A stretch of DNA of 64,000 nucleotides from Adhaeribacter radiodurans (GTDB lineage Bacteria; Bacteroidota; Bacteroidia; Cytophagales; Hymenobacteraceae). Location of the stretch: NCBI RefSeq assembly GCF_014075995.1, contig NZ_CP055153.1:5146001-5210000 (forward strand), given 5' to 3'. Position 1 is the stretch's first letter, and each line of letters opens with the position of its first letter. A program made the position numbers and the translations under genes. Below, one piece after another: positions 21,712 to 29,906 of this stretch. Below the pieces are notes generated by a model. That model was not told the origin of the DNA. It ran no database searches and saw only the letters and a list, made by a program, of their open reading frames with translations.

Positions 21712-22422
21712 ATGAAATACAAACGGATTCTTTTAAAATTAAGCGGTGAAGCGCTGATGGGTGATCAGCAATACGGCATTGATACCAAACGACTGATTCA
21801 ATATGCGCACGAAATTAAAGGCGCTGCTGATTTAGGTGCTGAGATTGCTGTAGTAATTGGTGGTGGAAATATTTACCGTGGTTCCCAAGCCGAATCTATG
21901 GGTTTAGACCGGGTTCAAGGCGATTACATGGGTATGCTGGCAACCGTTATTAACAGTATGGCCTTACAAAGTGCCCTCGAAAAAGAAGGCATTAGTACCC
22001 GCTTATTATCTGGTATCAATATTCAGCAAGTATGCGAACCATACATTCGGCGTCGGGCAATGCGCCATTTAGAGAAAAACCGGGTAGTAATATTTGGTGC
22101 CGGCATTGGTAGCCCTTATTTTACCACTGATTCTGCTGCTAGTTTACGAGCTGTTGAAATTGAAGCAGATGTAGTGTTAAAAGGAACCCGCGTAGATGGT
22201 ATTTACTCTGCCGATCCGGAAAAAAACCCGGATGCCGTACGTTTTACTCATTTAACTTTCCAGGATGTTTTTGAGCAAAACCTGAATGTAATGGACATGA
22301 CCGCTTTTACTCTTTGCAAAGAAAACGATCTGCCCATTATTGTATTTGATATGAACCGCGCTGGTAACTTGTGTCGTATATTAAACGGAGACGACTCCGT
22401 AGGCACTTTGGTGTCTTCTTAA
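21712..22422 (+). CDS. pyrH: UMP kinase
   Basis: Phosphorylates UMP to UDP in pyrimidine nucleotide synthesis; a hexameric amino-acid-kinase fold. The protein has 236 residues, with KLSGEALMG at residues 9-17, the phosphate-binding loop GGGNIYRG (50-57) and a C-terminal half containing [15 protein letters not shown]. It is followed after 126 nt by frr, a very common pairing in bacteria. Confidence 0.97.
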   Translation: MKYKRILLKLSGEALMGDQQYGIDTKRLIQYAHEIKGAADLGAEIAVVIGGGNIYRGSQAESMGLDRVQGDYMGMLATVINSMALQSALEKEGISTRLLSGINIQQVCEPYIRRRAMRHLEKNRVVIFGAGIGSPYFTTDSAASLRAVEIEADVVLKGTRVDGIYSADPEKNPDAVRFTHLTFQDVFEQNLNVMDMTAFTLCKENDLPIIVFDMNRAGNLCRILNGDDSVGTLVSS

Positions 22423-22548
22423 GAGTGCAATAGCTATATTTTAAGTGACCCAGCTTTTTATTACTATTTAAAATATTCCTTTTTTGTATACGTTTTGCGT
22501 TAGAGTTTTTAACCGGAACCCTTACCAACAATCATCTATAAAATTAAT

Positions 22549-23112
22549 ATGGAAGAAGAAATTCAGTTTTATATCAGCGAAGCAGAAGAATCTATGGCGA
22601 AAGCCTTGCAGCATACCGGCATTGAATTAAGTAAAATTCGGGCAGGCAAAGCTTCTCCGGCCATGATTGAAGATTTGCGGGTAGATTATTACGGCACCTC
22701 TACTCCTATTTCGCAGGTTGCTAACATTAGTACGCCAGATACGCGTACATTGCTAATTAAGCCTTGGGAGAAGAATATGCTGGGTGAAATTAACAAAACT
22801 ATAAAAAACAGCGATTTGGGCCTTAACCCTTTACAGGAAGCGGACGCTGTTCGTTTAAATATTCCGGCTTTAACCGAACAACGCCGCCGGGATTTAGTAA
22901 AACAAGCTAAAAGCGAAGGCGAAAGTGGTAAAGTAAGAGTACGGAATATTCGCAAGGATGTAAACGATTCGCTGCGTAAACTCTTGAAAGAAGGTGCTGC
23001 CGAAGATTCTATCAAAGATGCCGAAGCCAAAGTGCAAAAATTAACAGATTCTTATATTGTTAAGGTAGATGATTTACTAAGCAAGAAAGAAACAGAAATA
23101 ATGACTATCTGA
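22549..23112 (+). CDS. frr: Ribosome recycling factor
   Basis: Splits post-termination ribosomes together with EF-G. The 187-residue length is standard. Visible are HTGIELSKIRAGKASPAMIE near residues 22-41, the hinge region VDYYGTSTPISQVANIS and the C-terminal helical PALTEQRRRDLVKQAKSEGE. It follows pyrH and precedes a strong terminator. Confidence 0.97.
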   Translation: MEEEIQFYISEAEESMAKALQHTGIELSKIRAGKASPAMIEDLRVDYYGTSTPISQVANISTPDTRTLLIKPWEKNMLGEINKTIKNSDLGLNPLQEADAVRLNIPALTEQRRRDLVKQAKSEGESGKVRVRNIRKDVNDSLRKLLKEGAAEDSIKDAEAKVQKLTDSYIVKVDDLLSKKETEIMTI

Positions 23113-23133
23113 TTTTACATATTTACTAAAAAC

Positions 23134-23167
23134 AAAAGCCTCTTTGTTAACATACAAAGAGGCTTTT
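23134..23167 (+). terminator. Terminator after frr
   Basis: Perfect 14-bp stem (23134-23147 with 23154-23167, GCCTCTTTG core) with 6-nt loop and flanking A/T runs, 21 nt past frr. Confidence 0.9.
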
Positions 23168-23418
23168 ATTTTTACTGGCAAAGATAGGTTTACTTCTAAT
23201 TAAGATATACCATATAAGTATTTTACTTTTCTGTTTTAGAAGAGAAATAAAGCTTTTATAGTTTTAATACTTGTATTTAGTAATAATTAATATTATGCTA
23301 AGATGTTGTAAGATAAGCTGTAAGCAAAATTATTAAATTTAAACCAGCAAAAACGTTATCTTACCCCCTAAAGCTTCGTTTACTCGGTGCATATACTTTA
23401 CGCAAGAAAAAATTCTGT
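23168..23418. other. Non-coding gap before the branching enzyme
   Basis: AT-rich sequence between the frr terminator and the next ATG. It should contain the branching-enzyme promoter, but I could not identify a convincing TAnnTTTG with a paired TTTG. Confidence 0.5.
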
Positions 23419-25446
23419 ATGGAAGAAATAGATAACACTCCTCAGTTAATTAAAGATGATGGTTGGCTAAGCCCGTACGAACCAGAAATAATAGCCCGCC
23501 AGGAGCGGTATGCTCAAACATTACAAAAAATTCAGAACCAGCACGAATCACTTCATCAATTTGCCGATCGGCACAAATACTTAGGTATTAATTACGATGC
23601 AAAGAGTGAAGGATGGTGGTATCGGGAGTGGGCACCGGCAGCTAGTCAACTTTATTTAACTGGCGATTTTAATGATTGGAATCGGGCTAGTCATCCTCTA
23701 CAGAAAAATGAACAGGGAATTTGGGAAATATTTTTACCTGATCAAGAATATAAAGGTAGGTTTGGTCATGAAACAAAAGTAAAAGTACATGTGGTAGCGG
23801 CCAATGGTAATCTGGATCGCATCCCCCCTTATATTCGGCGGGCTGTGCAAGATCCGGTTAGTTATGATTTTGCGGGTCAGGTTTGGTTACCGGAAGATCC
23901 ATTTGTCTGGACTGATGATGCTTTCGCCACTACCAATATTACCGAACCCGTAATTTATGAATGCCATCCGGGAATGGCTCTGGAGAAAGAAGAAGTAGGC
24001 ACTTTCCGCGAATTTGCTGATCAAATTTTGCCCCGTATCCAGCGTGATGGCTATAATTGCATCCAGCTTATGGCTGTAATGGAACATCCGTATTACGGCT
24101 CTTTTGGTTATCATGTCTCTAATTTCTTTTGTCCTTCGTCGCGGTTTGGTACGCCCGAAGATTTAAAATACCTCGTGAACGAATCCCATAACTTGGGGGT
24201 AGCTGTGATTATGGATGTGGTACATTCGCACGCGGTAAAAAATATTGCGGAGGGTTTAGCCTTTTTTGATGGTTCCGGCGATCAGTATTTTTATCCCGGC
24301 GCACAGGGTTTCCATCCAGCCTGGGATTCGCGGGTATTTAATTACGGAAAACCAGAAGTGCAGCAGTTCTTACTTTCAAATGTTAAATATTGGCTGGAGG
24401 AATTTCATTTTGATGGTTTCCGGTTCGACGGAGTAACTTCTATGTTGTACCAACATCATGGCGAAGGAGTAGCATTTGATAATTATAATAAATATTTCCG
24501 GGAAGGAGTAGATGATGCTGCAATTTTGTACCTGCAACTAGCTACATCCTTAGTACAAGAGGTAAAACCTGGCGCCATTTGCATTGCCGAAGACATGAGC
24601 GGCATGCCTGGCCTTTGCCGCACTATAACCGACGGGGGTATTGGTTTCGATTACCGCTTAGCCATGGGTATTCCCGATTACTGGATTAAACTTCTGAAAC
24701 ATAGCCGCGATGAAGACTGGGATATTTATGAAATGTGGGGAGTACTTACCAACCGCCGCTACCGGGAAAAAACAATTGCTTACGCCGAATCGCACGACCA
24801 AGCCCTAGTAGGAGATAAAACTTTGGCTTTCTGGCTCATGGACAAGGAAATGTATTTTCATATGAGTGTCGATGATCCTAATTTAATTATTGATCGGGGT
24901 ATAGCGCTGCACAAACTTATCCGACTTATTACCATTTCTTTGGGAGGCGAAGGTTATTTAACCTTTATTGGTAATGAATTCGGGCATCCAGAGTGGGTTG
25001 ATTTTCCAAGGGAAGGCAATAACTGGAGCCATAAACATGCCCGTCGGCAATGGTCTCTGATTGATAACCCAAATTTAAAATATAAATTTATGGGCAATTT
25101 TGATCAGGCAATGGTTAAAACTATTTTGAAATACCATGTTTTAGCTGCTCCTCAAGGGCAACAACTTAACATGGATTCTGCCAATAACATTATTGTTTTT
25201 GAACGGGCTAATCTAATCTTCGTCTTTAATTTCAACACCCAAAATTCACTATTCGGCTATACTTTTACGGTTCCGCAAGCCGGTACATACCAGTTGATTT
25301 TAAATTCAGACGATTCAGAGTTTGGTGGATTTAACCGTATTGATCCAAGCGTAAAGTATTTTACCTACGAAGAAGAAAAAACAGCGAAACTTCGTATTTA
25401 TACTCCTAACCGTACGGCCTTGGTCTTTAAGTTACAAGATGACTGA
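23419..25446 (+). CDS. 1,4-alpha-glucan branching enzyme, GH13 (eukaryotic-like type)
   Basis: Makes alpha-1,6 branches in glycogen. The protein has 675 residues. An N-terminal helical segment is followed by a CBM48-like domain (about 60-150, WAPAASQLYLTGDFNDWN). In the (beta/alpha)8 barrel the nucleophile is Asp337 (GFRFDGVTSM), the acid/base is Glu391 (IAEDMSG) and the stabiliser is Asp460 (ESHDQ). The GFRFDGVTSMLYQHHG stretch and overall layout resemble the GH13_8 branching enzymes of eukaryotes more than enterobacterial GlgB. I infer that it works with the GT3 synthase at 40611. No symbol is given because the subfamily differs from GlgB. Confidence 0.88.
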   Translation: MEEIDNTPQLIKDDGWLSPYEPEIIARQERYAQTLQKIQNQHESLHQFADRHKYLGINYDAKSEGWWYREWAPAASQLYLTGDFNDWNRASHPLQKNEQGIWEIFLPDQEYKGRFGHETKVKVHVVAANGNLDRIPPYIRRAVQDPVSYDFAGQVWLPEDPFVWTDDAFATTNITEPVIYECHPGMALEKEEVGTFREFADQILPRIQRDGYNCIQLMAVMEHPYYGSFGYHVSNFFCPSSRFGTPEDLKYLVNESHNLGVAVIMDVVHSHAVKNIAEGLAFFDGSGDQYFYPGAQGFHPAWDSRVFNYGKPEVQQFLLSNVKYWLEEFHFDGFRFDGVTSMLYQHHGEGVAFDNYNKYFREGVDDAAILYLQLATSLVQEVKPGAICIAEDMSGMPGLCRTITDGGIGFDYRLAMGIPDYWIKLLKHSRDEDWDIYEMWGVLTNRRYREKTIAYAESHDQALVGDKTLAFWLMDKEMYFHMSVDDPNLIIDRGIALHKLIRLITISLGGEGYLTFIGNEFGHPEWVDFPREGNNWSHKHARRQWSLIDNPNLKYKFMGNFDQAMVKTILKYHVLAAPQGQQLNMDSANNIIVFERANLIFVFNFNTQNSLFGYTFTVPQAGTYQLILNSDDSEFGGFNRIDPSVKYFTYEEEKTAKLRIYTPNRTALVFKLQDD

Positions 25447-25494
25447 TGATCTTATGCCTAATTAGTTGAGAAATGTATTTTAATCATTAAAAAG

Positions 25495-25519
25495 AAAAGC
25501 AGGTAATTAACCTGCTTTT
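25495..25519 (+). terminator. Terminator after the branching enzyme
   Basis: A 10-bp stem (25495-25504 with 25510-25519, GCAGGT/ACCTGC core), 5-nt loop, then a run of T. Confidence 0.88.
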
Positions 25520-25716
25520 TTTATGTGCCTTGATTAAGCATTTTTAAAAGGTAAGTACAAAAAATTAAAAATTCGTTAACAAGTTAGGTGGTTCGTTATT
25601 CTATTTATATAATTCTAAAAACGAGGATTTTACCAGATACATTTTGAAATAAAATATTGTAAATTGTTTACAAATTGTTGTAAATATTAATCAATTTTCT
25701 ATTCAAAAACCACCTA

Positions 25717-26349
25717 ATGGACAGAAGAGAAGCCATGTTGAGAGTGGCTGCCTTAATGGGCAGTGCAGTCTCTGCTCCCCTCCTATCAGGCCTAATGTAC
25801 AGTTGCCAAAGCAAAACCAGCAACAACCAAGACACTGATACTAAAACCACCACAGTAGTCTCGGACAAACACAAGGCCATGATTGAGGAAATCACGGAAT
25901 TAATTATTCCTAAAACAAGTACGCCGGGTGCTAAAGAAGCCAAAGTACCCGAGTATGTATTAATTATGCTCGCTGATTGCTATCCGCAGCAGGAACAGCA
26001 GCGCTTCTTTAAGGGATTAGATACCTTAGATGAACGCGCCAAGCAAGCCTACGGTACCGAGTTTGTAGATTGCAAACCCGACCAGCAAGTAGCCTTATTG
26101 CAGAAAGAAGAAGAATTGGCCATGGCGGAACAGAAGGAACAAAGAAAAATTAAGGCTCAAGCAAAAACTCGCGAAGAAAGAGAAAAACAAGATGATCCTC
26201 CTTTCTTTTCAATGATGAAGGAAATGACGATTGTCGGTTATTTTACTTCGGAAGCTGGTGCAACAAAAGCTACTGCTTACGTGCAAGTTCCTGGACGTTT
26301 TGAAGCTTGTACGGACTTACAACCCGGCCAAAAAGTTTGGGCTACTTAA
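25717..26349 (+). CDS. Gluconate 2-dehydrogenase subunit 3 family protein
   Basis: Small subunit of a membrane or periplasmic GMC-type dehydrogenase, 210 residues. The N-terminus MDRREAMLRVAALMGS has paired arginines and a hydrophobic stretch, so Tat export is likely. A cysteine (Cys30) in MYSCQS could instead mark lipid attachment. The core EITELIIPKTSTPGAKEAKV is typical of the family. Residues about 125-155 form a charged, possibly coiled-coil segment (AMAEQKEQRKIKAQAKTREE). It precedes a GMC flavoprotein by 68 nt, the usual partner; a cytochrome subunit is not adjacent. Confidence 0.85.
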   Translation: MDRREAMLRVAALMGSAVSAPLLSGLMYSCQSKTSNNQDTDTKTTTVVSDKHKAMIEEITELIIPKTSTPGAKEAKVPEYVLIMLADCYPQQEQQRFFKGLDTLDERAKQAYGTEFVDCKPDQQVALLQKEEELAMAEQKEQRKIKAQAKTREEREKQDDPPFFSMMKEMTIVGYFTSEAGATKATAYVQVPGRFEACTDLQPGQKVWAT

Positions 26350-26417
26350 AATTACAACTGGTTTCTACCTCTTTTAGTCTTATTAAATTTTATTACTCCT
26401 TAGATGTTAAAATATTC

Positions 26418-28118
26418 ATGAATATAAACGGTAAAGCTAAAGATCAAAATACCTACGATGCTATTGTAATTGGTTCGGGCATTAGCGGTGGTTGGGCAGC
26501 AAAAGAACTCACCGAAAAAGGCCTTAAAGTAATTATGCTGGAAAGAGGGCGCAATGTGGAGCACATAAAAGATTATACTACGGCCATGAAACACCCATGG
26601 GAATTTACGCACCGGGGAAAAATTACTTTAGCTCAAAAAGAAACGCACCCGTACCTGAGCCGCGATTATCCTTACAACGAAACCAACGAAAGTTTCTGGA
26701 TAAACGATAATGACGCTCCTTATAGTGAAAAAAAACGTTTTGACTGGTATCGGGGCAATATTGTAGGCGGAAAATCTATTATGTGGGGCCGTCAATCGTA
26801 CCGTTTGGCTGATCTTGATTTTGAGGCAAATGCCAAACAAGGTATTGCAGTAGACTGGCCCATCCGATACAAAGATATAGCGCCGTGGTACGACTACGTA
26901 GAAAAATTTGCGGGTATTAGCGGGGCAAAAGAAAATATTCCTCACCTTCCTGATGGCGAATTTCTGCCTCCTATGGAATTAAACTGCGTAGAAAAGGAAG
27001 TAAAAAAGCATATTGAATCAAAATTTAAAGGTCGTCATTTAACTATTGGGCGGGTTGCTAATTTAACACAACCGCATAATGGCCGCGCGAATTGCCAATA
27101 CCGCAATTTATGCAGCCGCGGTTGCCCGTATGGTGCCTACTTCAGCACACAATCTTCTACGTTGCCGGCTGCCGTGAAAACTGGAAACCTTACTTTACGC
27201 CCGCACGCGTTAGTAACCAATATTATTTACGACGAAAAATTAGGCAAAGCTACCGGCGTCAGTATTATTGATACTGAAACAAATGCTACTGTCGACTACT
27301 TTGCTAAAATTATATTCGTAAATGGTTCTACGTTGGGTAGCACCTTTGTTCTTTTAAATTCTACATCCAGTCGTTTTCCTAATGGCTTGGGCAACTCAAG
27401 TGGTCAATTAGGCCATAATCTCATGGACCACCACTTCCGCATTGGTGCCGGTGGAGAAATGGATGGCTTTGATGACAAATATTATTATGGCCGTAGGGCA
27501 AATGGTATTTACATTCCTCGATTCCGGAATTTAGGAGATGAAAAACGCGATTATATCCGGGGATTTGGCTACCAAGGTGGAGCCAGCCGTGATAGTTGGA
27601 TGCGGGGAGTAGCTGAAATGGGCATTGGCGCTAACTTTAAGGAAGAAATTACTAAACCAGGTAAATGGAAAATGAATTTAACCGGCTTTGGTGAGTGCTT
27701 GCCTTACTACGAAAATCAGGTAACTTTAAATAAAGACCGCAAAGATAAGTGGGGGTTGCCTACTTTAGATATTGATGCTGAATTTAAAGATAATGAGATG
27801 AAAATGCGGAAAGACATGATGAACGATGCTGCCGAAATGTTAGACGCTGCAGGTTTAAAGAATGTCACTACGTATGATAATGGTTCTTATCCAGGTATGG
27901 CAATTCACGAAATGGGTACTGCCCGTATGGGTCGTGATCCTAAAACATCGGTACTAAATGCTTTTAATCAATTACATGAGGTAAAAAATGTTTTTGTAAC
28001 CGATGGTGCCTGCATGACTTCTGCAGCTTGTCAAAATCCATCTTTAACGTATATGGCCTTAACTGCCCGCGCAGCAGATTATGCCGTTTCTGAGTTAAAG
28101 AAAGGCAATATTGCTTGA
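26418..28118 (+). CDS. GMC family oxidoreductase (flavoprotein large subunit)
   Basis: FAD-dependent alcohol or sugar dehydrogenase, 566 residues. The start at 26418 gives MNINGKAKDQNTYDAIVIGS with the dinucleotide motif GSGISGG at residues 19-25 and LERG after it. An upstream in-frame ATG at 26307 would overlap the preceding gene and adds unrelated residues. Later motifs are NIVGGKSIMWGR, a cysteine-rich stretch (NCQYRNLCSRGCPYG) and the C-terminal catalytic part with HEMGTARMG and CQNPSLTYMALT. It is paired with subunit 3 upstream. The substrate is unknown; the exported partner suggests a periplasmic oxidation. Confidence 0.9.
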   Translation: MNINGKAKDQNTYDAIVIGSGISGGWAAKELTEKGLKVIMLERGRNVEHIKDYTTAMKHPWEFTHRGKITLAQKETHPYLSRDYPYNETNESFWINDNDAPYSEKKRFDWYRGNIVGGKSIMWGRQSYRLADLDFEANAKQGIAVDWPIRYKDIAPWYDYVEKFAGISGAKENIPHLPDGEFLPPMELNCVEKEVKKHIESKFKGRHLTIGRVANLTQPHNGRANCQYRNLCSRGCPYGAYFSTQSSTLPAAVKTGNLTLRPHALVTNIIYDEKLGKATGVSIIDTETNATVDYFAKIIFVNGSTLGSTFVLLNSTSSRFPNGLGNSSGQLGHNLMDHHFRIGAGGEMDGFDDKYYYGRRANGIYIPRFRNLGDEKRDYIRGFGYQGGASRDSWMRGVAEMGIGANFKEEITKPGKWKMNLTGFGECLPYYENQVTLNKDRKDKWGLPTLDIDAEFKDNEMKMRKDMMNDAAEMLDAAGLKNVTTYDNGSYPGMAIHEMGTARMGRDPKTSVLNAFNQLHEVKNVFVTDGACMTSAACQNPSLTYMALTARAADYAVSELKKGNIA

Positions 28119-28134
28119 TATAGAATTAGCGCAT

Positions 28135-28173
28135 AAAACAAAAAGACCACATTAAATGTCGTCTTTTTGTTTT
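28135..28173. terminator. Bidirectional terminator
   Basis: A 13-bp stem (28135-28147 with 28161-28173) with A and T runs on both sides, between the convergent GMC gene and the GT4 gene. It can serve both. Confidence 0.85.
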
Positions 28174-28203
28174 TAAAAAGGTTATCTTAAACGCACAACA
28201 TTA

Positions 28204-29544
28204 TTATTCTACAACTTTTTCAAAAATCTGAAGAATTTCTTCGGTTGCATTTTCCCAGGTAAGTTGTTCAATATCCTGGTAAGAATCTGCTATTACTTTA
28301 GCTCTTAATTCTTCGTCTTCGAGTAAGGAAATAATGTGCGCTGCCATGGTATCAGTATCATCATAATCGGCTTTTAAAGCACTATGCAGTACTTCACCTA
28401 CCCCCGATTGATTAGAAATTACAGCAGGAACTCCAAATTGAGCGGCCTCAATTGCAGATAAGCCAAAAGGTTCTGAAACAGACGGCATGCAATACACATC
28501 CGCTATTGCTAGCAGGTTCTCTACTTTTTCACGGTCCAGGTAACCGGTAAACTCAAACTTATTATCTAACTGCAAATACTGATCAGAGGCAATAAGATCT
28601 TGCAATTGATTACCGGTACCCGCCATTACAAATTGCACATCTTTGTTTTTCTCTAAAACTTTCGAGGCAATATCCAGGAAATAAGAAGCTCCTTTTTGCT
28701 CTGTTACGCGCCCCAGGAACAACACAATTTTATCTTCGTCGGAAGCTTTTTCTTTTCGCTGTTTCAGCGTTGGTTCAATTCCATTGTACACCGGCTGAAT
28801 GCGTTCGCCCGAAACACCGTATTCATTTTGAATTATTTTAGCCGTATACTCACTTACCGGAATAATAAAATCAGCTTTTTCTAAGGCTTGCTTTTCTAAT
28901 TCGTAAATCCAACCCTGGCTATCTTTACCAGCCCGGTCGTAACTCAGCGAGTGCACATGTACCACTAAAGGTTTACCACTTACTAATTTTAACTCCACAC
29001 CCGCTAAAAAAGTCATCCAATCGTGCGCATAAATCAAATCGAAATCTTTCTGCGAGGCCAACCGAGTGGCATAACGGGCATATTGGATAACAGCCGAATT
29101 TGCGTCCATATTTTCCAGGCTAGTTTGGCCAAATACATTTAGCTCCTCTACTGGCTCAGTGATAGCTACCGGATGGTAAGCTTGTTTTACCGCCGTGGTG
29201 GTTGCTTCTTCCGGCTCGGTATTTTGCACAACAGAAGAAATCTCTGCTGGTAAATCTTCTTCTGTTTGATACGGCGTAATAGTAGAGGGCACATACATTA
29301 CATCGCCAAAAGTAGAATAATCAGGTTTAACAAACTCAGCTTTAATGTTTTGAATATCAATATTGTTCAAGCCAGTTAAATTAACATTCTGCAAAATAAA
29401 ATCCGGATCGGATTTAGGCAGAATCAGGGTAAGATCTACCTTGTCGGCGAGAGACTTAGAGATACCGTAACAAGCAGTACCTAACCCTCCAGAAACAATG
29501 GGTGGAAACTCCCAACCTAACATTAATACCTTTAGCTTTTTCAT
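28204..29544 (-). CDS. Glycosyltransferase family 4 protein
   Basis: A GT-B fold retaining glycosyltransferase, 446 residues. The N-terminus VLMLGWEFPPIVSGGLGTAC is the glycogen-synthase-like donor/acceptor loop. Later motifs are VHVHSLSYDRAG, LFLGRVTEQKG and the donor-binding EPFGLSAIEAAQFGVPAV. Residues about 88-135 are a Glu/Thr-rich low-complexity insert absent from the core fold. It converges with the GMC gene and diverges from the GH31 gene, with other glucan genes near. A role in alpha-glucan or cell-surface glycan synthesis is possible but not shown. Confidence 0.85.
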   Translation of the reverse strand: MKKLKVLMLGWEFPPIVSGGLGTACYGISKSLADKVDLTLILPKSDPDFILQNVNLTGLNNIDIQNIKAEFVKPDYSTFGDVMYVPSTITPYQTEEDLPAEISSVVQNTEPEEATTTAVKQAYHPVAITEPVEELNVFGQTSLENMDANSAVIQYARYATRLASQKDFDLIYAHDWMTFLAGVELKLVSGKPLVVHVHSLSYDRAGKDSQGWIYELEKQALEKADFIIPVSEYTAKIIQNEYGVSGERIQPVYNGIEPTLKQRKEKASDEDKIVLFLGRVTEQKGASYFLDIASKVLEKNKDVQFVMAGTGNQLQDLIASDQYLQLDNKFEFTGYLDREKVENLLAIADVYCMPSVSEPFGLSAIEAAQFGVPAVISNQSGVGEVLHSALKADYDDTDTMAAHIISLLEDEELRAKVIADSYQDIEQLTWENATEEILQIFEKVVE

Positions 29545-29906
29545 GTAAGTAACCTTTTTGTAAGTGTTTAAACAGAACCAATAATATTTATTTATGAATA
29601 ATTCTACTTTTTATTATAATAATCAAAAATTACTATATATATTTACTAAAATCCTTGACTGATTATTACTTTGAAGGATGTATACGAGAGATTACTTTTA
29701 AACTTAATCAAAAATATGATTAAATCTTAGCTATAAATTAATCAATAGTTAGGTAGCTAATTGATATTTTTAATAAAATTAACTTTTCTTTACAAATTTA
29801 ATAAATAATTATTTACTAATCTAAATAATTTTTAATAATAAAAGCTTTTTTTTCTGAACCTTTTCTCTATTTCTACACCAACTAATTAAATTTTGCTATT
29901 ACAATT
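29545..29906. other. AT-rich divergent promoter region
   Basis: The 362 nt between the divergent GT4 and GH31 genes are very AT-rich, with no reading frame of note. It must hold promoters in both directions; several TTTG- and TAnnTTT-like strings occur, but none is convincing enough to mark. Confidence 0.4.

Noticed and set aside
26307-26417. Upstream start of the GMC oxidoreductase
   Set aside because: Overlaps the end of the preceding gene; sequence before the second ATG is not GMC-like.
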